Part shown: positions 1-5,223 of the stretch, piece by piece
Layout of the letters: each line of letters opens with the position of its first letter
Position numbering within the stretch: position 1 is the stretch's first letter
DNA from: Alphaproteobacteria bacterium
GTDB lineage: Bacteria; Pseudomonadota; Alphaproteobacteria; Rs-D84
Direction of reading: 5' to 3'
Length of the DNA: 5,377 bases
Assembly (NCBI GenBank): GCA_009782725.1
Contig: WRIM01000043.1
Span: 1 to 5,377, forward strand
Position numbers and translations under genes: made by a program
Notes under the pieces: model-generated
The model's input: the letters and a program-made list of their open reading frames with translations, nothing else
Databases searched by the model: none
What the model was told of the DNA's origin: nothing

Positions 1-1
1 C

Positions 2-1000
2 CAGAAAAACGTCGCGCGCGCCTTGCAAAAAGTCACGAACGAAAAATACGACGATTTCGTATGCGATATAATCGATACGGTGCGCCGCGTTTTAACCCTT
101 CGCGCGAACGAAGCGTCTGCGAACGCGGTTGTCGAGAAAATCAAAAAAAGATTTTCGGAAAAATTTATCACGAACGCCGCCGAAGAAGTATTGGCGATTA
201 TCGGCCGCGGGCACGAGAAAATCGCGGTGGAATTAATTTTGGAATTGGACAAGATTCCACGCCCTCAACATCGATTGAAAGACGTTTATAGATTAAAGCT
301 TTTGTTCGACATGGTGCCCCAAGCGCGCGCGTTTATCGACAGCCTTATGCATTCGCTGCCCGAAAGAATAATGGGTCATCGGGATAATTTCTTTGACACC
401 AAGAACATTCGGAATTACCGCGATGCCAAGATAATATTGAATATCGGAACGGACGACCTTACCATTCCTATGGAAATAATATGCCAAGTGCGCACATTCT
501 TTGAATTTGAAAGGCAGAATCATAAAATATACGAAACGCTTCGTGCCGGCGGCTCTAAAAACTGTAACGGCATAATAAAACAGCATGAAGAAGGCATCAA
601 AAAATACAATCGGCTTGTCTGCGAATGCTTGGGCGATTTGTTTTACCGCGTAGGCTGGAATATACTTTATATCAAAGCGGGCGGCATAGCCGAAAACCTT
701 CTTGACGGATTCCCAAGGTTTTCATTGACTCATTATCCGACCGACATAGTGGACAGCATAATCGGCAAGCTTGACGTGAATGTTCAAAACGAAGTGTTTA
801 AAATTGAAAACCGGCCGCGGAAATTGTTATACCTTGAAGAAATTCAGATATTTGAATACATGACGCGGTTTATTTTGGCGTCGGCCATGCCGTACTTGTC
901 CAACGATTGGAAGGTCGAAGGCATCGGCGTAGAGTACAGGCTTTTCAATTTCGTAATGGCCGAGATTTACCGGTATCACCGGAACGACGCGCTTAATTAG
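2..1000 (+). CDS. Uncharacterised protein with a RelA/SpoT-like core (5' end outside window)
   Basis: The reading frame is open to the left edge with no in-frame stop, so the gene very probably begins upstream; a TTG at 23-25 is the first in-window start but has no clear ribosome binding site. Counting that TTG as residue 1, there is a helical N-terminal part (about 1-75). Residues 78-172 then resemble a RelA/SpoT synthetase core: RLKDVYRLKLLF (84-95) is like the D-x-x-G-x-R-I segment, NYRD (131-134) like GYRS, and MEIICQVRT (150-158) followed by NHKIYE (167-172) like EIQIRT...EH..YK. The match is imperfect. The histidine after GYRS is absent, and the acidic residue of EIQIRT falls on Ile153, with Glu151 two residues earlier. 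Residues 175-325 are unrecognised and end in an aromatic helical stretch. If the fold is right, (p)ppGpp-type pyrophosphate transfer is possible but catalysis is doubtful. No terminator follows, so it may be read through into the cold-shock gene 89 bases downstream. Confidence 0.75.
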   Translation, partial: QKNVARALQKVTNEKYDDFVCDIIDTVRRVLTLRANEASANAVVEKIKKRFSEKFITNAAEEVLAIIGRGHEKIAVELILELDKIPRPQHRLKDVYRLKLLFDMVPQARAFIDSLMHSLPERIMGHRDNFFDTKNIRNYRDAKIILNIGTDDLTIPMEIICQVRTFFEFERQNHKIYETLRAGGSKNCNGIIKQHEEGIKKYNRLVCECLGDLFYRVGWNILYIKAGGIAENLLDGFPRFSLTHYPTDIVDSIIGKLDVNVQNEVFKIENRPRKLLYLEEIQIFEYMTRFILASAMPYLSNDWKVEGIGVEYRLFNFVMAEIYRYHRNDALN

Positions 1001-1028
1001 TTCTTGCTTTCCCGTAATATCTGCGCTA

Positions 1029-1043
1029 GCCTTAAATTTAGGC
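1029..1043 (+). repeat. Imperfect palindrome in the leader of the cold-shock gene
   Basis: The segment GCCTTAAATTTAGGC has arms GCCT and AGGC around an A/T core. It lies about 50 bases before the cold-shock start codon, in the 89-base gap after the Rel-like gene. It has no following T run, so it is not a terminator. It could be an operator or a small leader hairpin. GCGC copies flanking the region (1024-1027 and 1057-1060) could close an outer stem. No convincing -35/-10 pair was found in this gap. Role unknown. Confidence 0.25.
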
Positions 1044-1089
1044 TCGGTCGTGTGGTCGCGCTAATAACAAGCATATAAAGGATAAAATT

Positions 1090-1503
1090 ATGCGTCAAGG
1101 TAAAATAAAATGGTACAACGGCAAAAAGTGCTTTGGTTTTGTGGCACCGGAAACCCCAAATGAATCGGGCAACACAGAAGATGTATTTGTTCATTCAAGC
1201 TCTTTGAAAGACGCGGGCATCCGCTTTCTTAACGAAGGCGACGTGATTAAATTTGACGAAGAAGTCCGCAACGGCAAATTGTCGGCGACCAAAATCGAAT
1301 TGGTATCTCGTGACGAAGAATCGGCCAAGAAATTCCAAGAACGTCGTTCGTCATATGGCGATCGTGACGGCGGACACCGCGGCGGCGACAGACGTTCCGG
1401 CGGCGGATACGGCGACAGACGTGGTGGTGGCGGCGATCGTCGCGGACCGCGCCGCGATAATGACGGCGATGAAAAATCCGGCTGGGCATTCTGGAAAAAA
1501 TAA
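1090..1503 (+). CDS. Cold-shock-domain protein with Arg/Gly-rich (RGG) C-terminal tail
   Basis: A 137-residue protein in two parts. Residues 1-72 form a cold-shock domain of the CspA family, an OB fold that binds single-stranded RNA or DNA: GKIKWYN (4-10), an RNP1-like KCFGFV (13-18) and RNP2 VFVH (32-35), then the typical EGDVIKF (49-55). Usual bacterial Csp proteins are about 65-75 residues, so the tail is an addition. Residues 73-86 are charged and helical. Residues 87-123 are disordered, rich in Gly, Arg and Asp with repeated GDRR and GG units. Residues 124-137 are acidic, ending in the aromatic GWAFWKK. RGG tails usually add nonspecific RNA binding, so an RNA chaperone in the cytoplasm is the likely role. 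RNP1 carries Cys14 where Gly is normal. The ATG at 1090 has AAAGGA (1077-1082) 7 bases upstream. A strong terminator follows at once. Cold induction is not shown by the sequence. Confidence 0.92.
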   Translation: MRQGKIKWYNGKKCFGFVAPETPNESGNTEDVFVHSSSLKDAGIRFLNEGDVIKFDEEVRNGKLSATKIELVSRDEESAKKFQERRSSYGDRDGGHRGGDRRSGGGYGDRRGGGGDRRGPRRDNDGDEKSGWAFWKK

Positions 1504-1504
1504 T

Positions 1505-1533
1505 AAATCCGCTTCGGCGGATTTTTATTTTTT
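1505..1533 (+). terminator. Rho-independent terminator of the cold-shock gene, UUCG loop
   Basis: A perfect 8-bp stem, AAATCCGC (1505-1512) with GCGGATTT (1517-1524), closes the tetraloop TTCG as C(UUCG)G, the exceptionally stable UNCG type. It is followed by a run TTATTTTTT to 1533. It begins 2 bases after the cold-shock stop codon, so it clearly ends that transcript. Confidence 0.9.
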
Positions 1534-1539
1534 ACAGAA

Positions 1540-1560
1540 AAAATCGCGTAATGCGATTTT
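1540..1560. terminator. Second hairpin, possible bidirectional terminator
   Basis: An 8-bp perfect inverted repeat AAAATCGC (1540-1547) / GCGATTTT (1553-1560) surrounds a 5-base loop GTAAT. It has a short T run on the plus strand. On the minus strand the stem is followed by further Ts before a C. It may back up the cold-shock terminator or stop minus-strand read-through from the 134-residue gene. Confidence 0.5.
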
Positions 1561-1563
1561 ATA

Positions 1564-1631
1564 GCCACGAAGTGGCGCGTCACCCCGGCGAAGGCCGGGG
1601 TCTATTGTACAATGGCGTCGCCGAAGGCGAC
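1564..1631. repeat. Cluster of three GAA/GAAG-loop hairpins plus a palindrome
   Basis: Three consecutive inverted repeats share a purine loop: GCCAC-GAA-GTGGC (1564-1576), ACCCCGGC-GAAG-GCCGGGGT (1582-1601) and GTCGCC-GAA-GGCGAC (1617-1631). Between the second and third lies the 10-base palindrome ATTGTACAAT (1604-1613). None has a T run. The middle one resembles the short GC-rich REP-type palindromes scattered between genes in many alphaproteobacteria. The cluster sits between two convergent transcription units, a usual place for such elements. Confidence 0.6.
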
Positions 1632-1665
1632 ACGAATTGGAAAAAATAAAGAATGTGAAAAAACA

Positions 1666-1691
1666 AAAAATCGGGCGAACGCCCGATTTTT
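1666..1691 (-). terminator. Rho-independent terminator of the 134-residue gene
   Basis: An 11-bp perfect stem AAAAATCGGGC (1666-1676) / GCCCGATTTTT (1681-1691) has the loop GAAC. Read on the minus strand, the stem is followed by a T-rich tract (complement of 1656-1665). It lies 21 bases beyond the stop codon of the minus-strand gene. The plus-strand side also has a T-rich tail, so it may act in both directions. Confidence 0.85.
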
Positions 1692-1712
1692 ATTTATCCC
1701 AAAAAAATTGTA

Positions 1713-2117
1713 CTATGCTTGTCTGGCACAGATTTTGTCGCAGACACGGTTGCAAGTATTTTGTGCAGTCTTTCGCAATTCCGTAACAGCGCTGTTGGCA
1801 ATTTTCTGTCCCTCATCGGGCATAATTTCTGTAAAAACTTCTAATTGTTCGTCTTCATTTCTTAAGCAATAAGAATTTTCTACAAACGTTATACCTGGCG
1901 CAGCTTTTTGTATGGACTTTAGACACGGATATTTTGTAAAGTCCCGGGCGGCTCCGGCAGGCAACTTGCAATTGGTAAAGAAACTGTCATAGAAAATAGA
2001 ATCCGCAGAAATTGCTCCAAGTCTGTTTGGCATGTTAATCATGTCAGAGCCAATGTGTTTGGAATGTATCACCAGATTCATTTTCCGTCCGTTATTTGAT
2101 TGGGTTTGATTCGCCAT
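1713..2117 (-). CDS. Small cysteine-rich protein of unknown function
   Basis: A 134-residue protein that I do not recognise. There is no signal peptide, lipobox or membrane segment. It has six cysteines (50, 65, 84, 122, 126, 130). The last three form C-x3-C-x3-C in a predicted C-terminal helix, which would put them on one face and could bind metal or form disulfides. The middle part is mixed, and residues 86-106 are acidic. The start at 2117 has only a poor AAAGAA upstream. An internal ATG at 2081 (residue 13) has GGACGG just before it and may be the true start, giving 122 residues. The gene has its own promoter just beyond the murJ stop codon and a strong terminator, so it is probably a separate single-gene transcript rather than part of a murJ operon. 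That it is real is supported by the flanking signals; function cannot be assigned. Confidence 0.72.
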   Translation of the reverse strand: MANQTQSNNGRKMNLVIHSKHIGSDMINMPNRLGAISADSIFYDSFFTNCKLPAGAARDFTKYPCLKSIQKAAPGITFVENSYCLRNEDEQLEVFTEIMPDEGQKIANSAVTELRKTAQNTCNRVCDKICARQA

Positions 2118-2165
2118 TTTATAATTCTTTGTGTTTTGGGGTTAATGTATTTTCTTTTCTCTTTG

Positions 2166-2193
2166 TATATACAACAAAAAATAATAATGTCAA
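2166..2193 (-). promoter_or_regulatory. Sigma-70-type promoter for the 134-residue gene
   Basis: On the minus strand a perfect -35 TTGACA (2188-2193) is followed after 16 bases by TATATA (2166-2171), a moderate -10. The spacer is very A/T rich. The predicted transcript start is near 2159, giving a leader of about 42 bases to the ATG at 2117. The -35 box sits 3 bases beyond the murJ stop codon. Confidence 0.65.
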
Positions 2194-2196
2194 GGT

Positions 2197-3687
2197 TTAC
2201 TTTATTTTCTTGTTCGCAATCCATGCGACGGGCAAATATACCGCGCCGCCGGCGGCGATTGCGATTCCAAGCGTAAATATTCCCGTAATCAATCCGGCGG
2301 CATTCGCCAACCATAGCCCGCCGCCCATAACCGCGGCCAATGCGCCGAATGCAAACAAAGCGCGGTTCGTTCCCGGCAACGTTTTATACAATCCGCGCCG
2401 CCGGCATTCGATTCTGTACCAAGTATTGCGAAGCCACCCGCCGAACACGGTTACAATCGGCACTACCAAGAATCCTATCCATTTTACCAAAGCCAACATT
2501 ATGATTATGTCGATTATAATCGTGATGACGTTTATGCGGATTGGCGTCTTCATATCTTGGGCGGCGAAAAGCGTGCGGCTGAAAACCTGGCTTGTCGTCA
2601 TGGCGGGAAGGGCAAGCGCCTGAATCGACATGGCGATTGCAACCATAATGGTTGATTCCGGCGTCCAAGCTCCGCGTTCGAATATAAGATGTATAATCGG
2701 AAACGCCAACGCGATTAAACCTGCGACGCACGGCATGGTAAGCATCATGGTGCTTCGCAGAGTTTGGTTTTGCTGATGATAAATTTTATCGAAATTCTTT
2801 GCGCATAACGCGTCAGAAATGGTGGTCAGCAATACGGTGCCCGCCGCCAATCCGATGATAGCAAAAGGCAATTGCACCATGCGGTCTGCAAAATAAAGCC
2901 ATGTTACCGCGCCCGTTTGAAACGACGCTATCAAAGACCCGACAAGTATATTTAATTGATAAAACCCCGACCCGACAAATCCGATTCCGATGCGCCGCAT
3001 CATTGTTTTAACGTGCGGCGTCACCCGCGGCCGAATCAAACGAAGCCCGAATTTTCGCGCCCTTAACCGTCGCCATAATATAAAGAACTGTACGATGCCC
3101 GAAAATATCACGGCCGCGGATAAAAGATATAATGTGTTCTCATCAACACCCAAATGCATCGCAAGTATCAACGCGCCGATTATGAATACGTTTAATAACG
3201 CCGGCATCATCGCCGCAATTGCGAATTCAGAGAACGCATTCAGAATGCTTGCCATAAAGCCCGACCCGCATACCAAAATAACGTACACGAACAGTATGCG
3301 CGATGCAGTTATGGTTAATTCCATTTTGCCAGGGTCGCTGGCAAATCCCGGCGCGATTGCCCAAATAATCACGGGCATAAAAATCGTTGCTACAATGGTG
3401 ATGCAGAGCAGTAACAGCATCAGCCACGAAAAAACATTGCTTGCAAAATAAGGCCCGATTACTTTCCGATTTTTATGTTCCGAGAACATTGGCACGAACG
3501 CAAGGGAAAGGGCGCCTTCGCCCAACAAATCCCGCACCATATTGGGAAGGCGAAAAGCGGTCAAAAATATGTCGGACAGACGCCCGGCGCCGATAGTGCT
3601 TGCGATAAGCAAATCGCGCACGAAACCCAAAACGCGCGACACGCCCGTCCATGCGCCTACTTTAAAAATGTGTTTGGCAAGTGACAA
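2197..3687 (-). CDS. murJ: Lipid II flippase MurJ (MviN family)
   Basis: A 496-residue polytopic inner-membrane protein of the MOP superfamily, which moves lipid-linked peptidoglycan precursor (lipid II) to the periplasmic face. The N-terminal signature is clear: SRVLGFVRD (17-25), SDIFLTAFRLPNMVRDLLGEGA (38-59) and AFVPMFSE (63-70). Arg18, Arg24, Asp39 and Arg52, known to matter in E. coli MurJ, sit at the same numbers here. YFADR (265-269) carries the conserved Arg of transmembrane helix 8, and QDMKTPIRI (377-385) the later family motif. Hydrophobic segments fit the usual 14 helices, and the length is close to the E. coli 511. The start is TTG at 3685-3687 with GCGGAAA just upstream; no in-frame ATG precedes the conserved region, and the match to E. 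coli numbering supports this start. It is divergent from bamD, with 60 bases between the start codons. Presumably essential. Confidence 0.97.
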   Translation of the reverse strand: MSLAKHIFKVGAWTGVSRVLGFVRDLLIASTIGAGRLSDIFLTAFRLPNMVRDLLGEGALSLAFVPMFSEHKNRKVIGPYFASNVFSWLMLLLLCITIVATIFMPVIIWAIAPGFASDPGKMELTITASRILFVYVILVCGSGFMASILNAFSEFAIAAMMPALLNVFIIGALILAMHLGVDENTLYLLSAAVIFSGIVQFFILWRRLRARKFGLRLIRPRVTPHVKTMMRRIGIGFVGSGFYQLNILVGSLIASFQTGAVTWLYFADRMVQLPFAIIGLAAGTVLLTTISDALCAKNFDKIYHQQNQTLRSTMMLTMPCVAGLIALAFPIIHLIFERGAWTPESTIMVAIAMSIQALALPAMTTSQVFSRTLFAAQDMKTPIRINVITIIIDIIIMLALVKWIGFLVVPIVTVFGGWLRNTWYRIECRRRGLYKTLPGTNRALFAFGALAAVMGGGLWLANAAGLITGIFTLGIAIAAGGAVYLPVAWIANKKIK

Positions 3688-3698
3688 TATTTTCCGCT

Positions 3699-3726
3699 TT
3701 GATTTTGTAATATGCCGTATTATACT
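3699..3726 (+). promoter_or_regulatory. Predicted bamD promoter
   Basis: TTGATT (3699-3704), a 16-base spacer, then TATACT (3721-3726), which matches five of six -10 consensus bases. The transcript would start near 3733 and give a leader of about 15 bases. This makes an upstream ATG at 3712 unusable and supports the bamD start at 3748. Confidence 0.6.
3719..3724 (-). promoter_or_regulatory. Predicted murJ -10 box, overlapping the bamD -10
   Basis: The minus strand reads a perfect TATAAT at 3719-3724, about 31 bases before the murJ TTG. A matching -35 is weak (TGGATT-like at 18-base spacing). The box shares four bases with the plus-strand TATACT of bamD, so the two polymerase binding sites cannot be occupied at once. 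Confidence 0.5.
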
Positions 3727-3734
3727 CTCTTCAC

Positions 3735-3740
3735 AAAGGT
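3735..3740 (+). promoter_or_regulatory. bamD ribosome binding site
   Basis: AAAGGT lies 7 bases before the ATG at 3748. It decides the start: the longer in-frame reading from 3712 has no such site and would begin inside the promoter. Confidence 0.7.
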
Positions 3741-3747
3741 AAAATCC

Positions 3748-4473
3748 ATGAAAAAAATATCATTGTTCATTGTTAATTGTTCATTGTTAATTGCGCTTGC
3801 CGCCTGTGGCGGCAAGGCGCTAAAGCCGGATCAGCCGTTGCATGAAATATACGACGAAGCATATCGTTTGTTCGACAAAAAGAATTACCGTGACGCTTCC
3901 GAAGAGTTCCAAAACGCCGAACGCCAATTCCCGGCAAGCTCTTTCGCGCCGGACGCGCTTGTAATGGCGGCGTACAGTTCGTATTTGAACAAAGATTTTG
4001 CGGATACGCTGATAATCACCGACCGCTTTATGCGGTTTCACCCGGGCCACCGCGATGTTCCTTATGTTTTGTATTTAAGAGGGATGAGCTATTATCGGCA
4101 AGTGTCCGACGTGCGCAGAGAGCCCGGAATGTCGGTATACGCATTGAATACTTTCCAACAATTGGTGGAAAGATTCCCGAATTCTCCGTATGCGGACAAC
4201 GCGCGCAATAAAATTTTGATTCTGAAAAACTATATCGCTGGCAAAGTTATGTATTCCGCGCGCCGGGATATGGCCCGCCAAAACTGGCCAAGCGCGATAG
4301 AGCAATTTCAACAAATAGTAACGGGAGCCCAAGAAACGCAAATGACCCCCGAAGCGCTCTTTCGCCTGACGGAAAGCTATACGGCGATCGGATTGCCGGA
4401 GCAAGCATCGGGCTATGCCGAAATGTTACGCCTGAACTTCCCTGATAACGAATGGACGAAAAAGTTAAAATAA
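3748..4473 (+). CDS. bamD: Outer membrane assembly lipoprotein BamD
   Basis: A 241-residue lipoprotein of the BAM complex (ComL/YfiO family), which with BamA inserts beta-barrel proteins into the outer membrane from the periplasmic side. The signal peptide MKKISLFIVN... ends in lipobox L17-A-A-C20, so Cys20 would be lipidated. The mature part is a stack of about five TPR-like helix pairs: about 34-62 (EIYDEAYRLFDKKNYRDASEEF), 67-100, 105-144 with FQQLVERFPNSPYADNA, 163-193, and 201-234. The length is nearly the E. coli 245. There is no other domain. The start at 3748 gives a clean signal peptide directly behind AAAGGT. Odd points: a perfect 14-base tandem repeat in the signal-peptide codons, and a 9-base tail-to-tail overlap with the downstream minus-strand gene. 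It is divergent from murJ. Confidence in the family is high. Confidence 0.95.
   Translation: MKKISLFIVNCSLLIALAACGGKALKPDQPLHEIYDEAYRLFDKKNYRDASEEFQNAERQFPASSFAPDALVMAAYSSYLNKDFADTLIITDRFMRFHPGHRDVPYVLYLRGMSYYRQVSDVRREPGMSVYALNTFQQLVERFPNSPYADNARNKILILKNYIAGKVMYSARRDMARQNWPSAIEQFQQIVTGAQETQMTPEALFRLTESYTAIGLPEQASGYAEMLRLNFPDNEWTKKLK
3762..3793 (+). repeat. 14-base tandem repeat in the bamD signal peptide
   Basis: The unit TTCATTGTTAATTG occurs twice without error (3766-3779 and 3780-3793), and the match extends four bases further left. Fourteen is not a multiple of three, so the two copies are read in different frames, encoding the hydrophobic core around residues 6-16. Gain or loss of one unit would shift the frame. 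Confidence 0.85.
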
Positions 4474-5133
4474 ATCCAACTGCGCGTCATCCATACAATG
4501 TTCTGCTCGAATTATTGTGATTCTTGATTTTGCAAAATCATTTACATGCTCTAAAAGATTTCGCATCCCGTATTGCCGTTCTTTTTCGATTAGCAAATAA
4601 CGGAAAGTAAACAATACGTCGAATACTTCTCCGATTAAATGCGGCCTGTCGGGTTTGCCCCGGTTATGCTTGGATATTAATTCTTGCAATTCATAGATTT
4701 CTTCGGACGCCAAATTAATCTGATCAAAGGCGCCGAATTTATCAAATGTCCGGCGGGCAAGCGTATCCAAATCCGACTGAAAATCGCCGCATGATTCATA
4801 ACCACGTTCATCGAACGCCCGAAAGTAAGTCCGCGCGATTTTCCCTTCGCGGAAACACCCTTGGGAATTGGTATAGCCCTCTGTTCCAATGGCCTCTATC
4901 TCGTCCCAAGTAATATTTTCGACATTGATTAAGTGCTGAATAACGATTAAAGAATCGACAAAAACTTTTATAAAATCGGTAAGAGAGACTTTTTGATAAT
5001 CAATCATTATATCGGCAAAGCGCCCAAGGTGCTTGCGCGCGATAATAAGCTCGGTCTTAGGGCCATGCTTGGCCAGCAACTCGTTGCTGAGTTTTTTAAT
5101 ATCATCCGATACAGATTCCGAGACATACCACAT
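4465..5133 (-). CDS. MazG-like all-alpha NTP pyrophosphohydrolase family protein
   Basis: A 222-residue, mostly helical cytoplasmic protein. Residues 138-184 carry the MazG/dUTPase-type metal site, E-E-x-x-E (Glu144, Glu145, Glu148) and, 20 residues on, E-x-x-D (Glu169, Asp172), followed by the usual hydrophobic helix LFTFRYLL. This spacing fits the EExxE(12-28)ExxD rule for Mg-dependent hydrolysis of (d)NTP to (d)NMP and pyrophosphate. The substrate cannot be read from sequence. The N-terminal half (about 20-69) can be aligned to the C-terminal domain but lacks most ligands, suggesting a duplicated, degenerate copy. The ATG at 5133 is preceded directly by an in-frame TAA, so the gene cannot start earlier. 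There is no good ribosome binding site, and initiation may be leaderless. Its end overlaps bamD by 9 bases. It is divergent from a probable deaminase gene, which fits a role in nucleotide pools. The general family is fairly sure, the exact function not. Confidence 0.8.
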   Translation of the reverse strand: MWYVSESVSDDIKKLSNELLAKHGPKTELIIARKHLGRFADIMIDYQKVSLTDFIKVFVDSLIVIQHLINVENITWDEIEAIGTEGYTNSQGCFREGKIARTYFRAFDERGYESCGDFQSDLDTLARRTFDKFGAFDQINLASEEIYELQELISKHNRGKPDRPHLIGEVFDVLFTFRYLLIEKERQYGMRNLLEHVNDFAKSRITIIRAEHCMDDAQLDLF

Positions 5134-5140
5134 TTACATC

Positions 5141-5167
5141 ATGCTAAACCGCGCCGCCGCCCAAATC
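5141..5167 (-). promoter_or_regulatory. Weak candidate promoter for the MazG-like gene
   Basis: On the minus strand there is a TTGATT-like -35, a GC-rich spacer of about 17 bases, then TAGCAT (5141-5146), matching four of six -10 bases. Transcription would begin near 5134, directly at the start codon, which would agree with the absent ribosome binding site. Tentative. Confidence 0.25.
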
Positions 5168-5176
5168 AAGAATAAA

Positions 5177-5205
5177 TTGACAATCCGTCACCCAAGTTCT
5201 AAAAT
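5177..5205 (+). promoter_or_regulatory. Strong sigma-70-type promoter for the deaminase-like gene
   Basis: Perfect -35 TTGACA (5177-5182), an ideal 17-base spacer, then TAAAAT (5200-5205), five of six -10 bases. The predicted start is near 5212, leaving a leader of only about 12 bases that is almost entirely the ribosome binding site. Confidence 0.75.
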
Positions 5206-5212
5206 CTGGGGC

Positions 5213-5217
5213 AAGGA
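5213..5217 (+). promoter_or_regulatory. Ribosome binding site of the deaminase-like gene
   Basis: AAGGA lies 6 bases before the ATG at 5224, fixing that start. It would lie at about +2 to +6 of the transcript from the promoter just upstream. Confidence 0.7.
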
Positions 5218-5223
5218 ACAGAT

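Noticed and set aside
23..25. TTG as the true start of the first gene
   Set aside because: The frame continues open to the window edge and no clear binding site precedes it; an upstream start is more likely.
1191..1583. A 130-codon minus-strand open frame opposite the cold-shock gene
   Set aside because: It runs antisense through the GC-rich RGG tail and through the terminator, giving a Pro/Arg/Ser-rich low-complexity product, and has no ribosome binding site. It is a shadow of the real gene.
1564..1631. The hairpin cluster as a CRISPR array or tRNA-like gene
   Set aside because: Stems differ in sequence, there is no regular repeat-spacer pattern, and no cloverleaf or T-loop sequence is visible.
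1612..1872. An 86-codon plus-strand open frame starting within the hairpin cluster
   Set aside because: It begins in an inverted repeat, reads through the terminator at 1666-1691 and lies antisense to the 134-residue gene.
2096..2623. A 175-codon plus-strand open frame opposite the murJ 3' half
   Set aside because: It crosses the gap and the start of another gene, and murJ on the other strand is unmistakable over its whole length.
2990..3451. A 153-codon plus-strand open frame opposite murJ
   Set aside because: It has no recognisable domain and lies fully inside well-conserved murJ coding sequence.
3712..3747. A longer bamD start at 3712 adding 12 residues
   Set aside because: This ATG falls inside the promoter and lacks a ribosome binding site; the extension would spoil the lipoprotein signal peptide.
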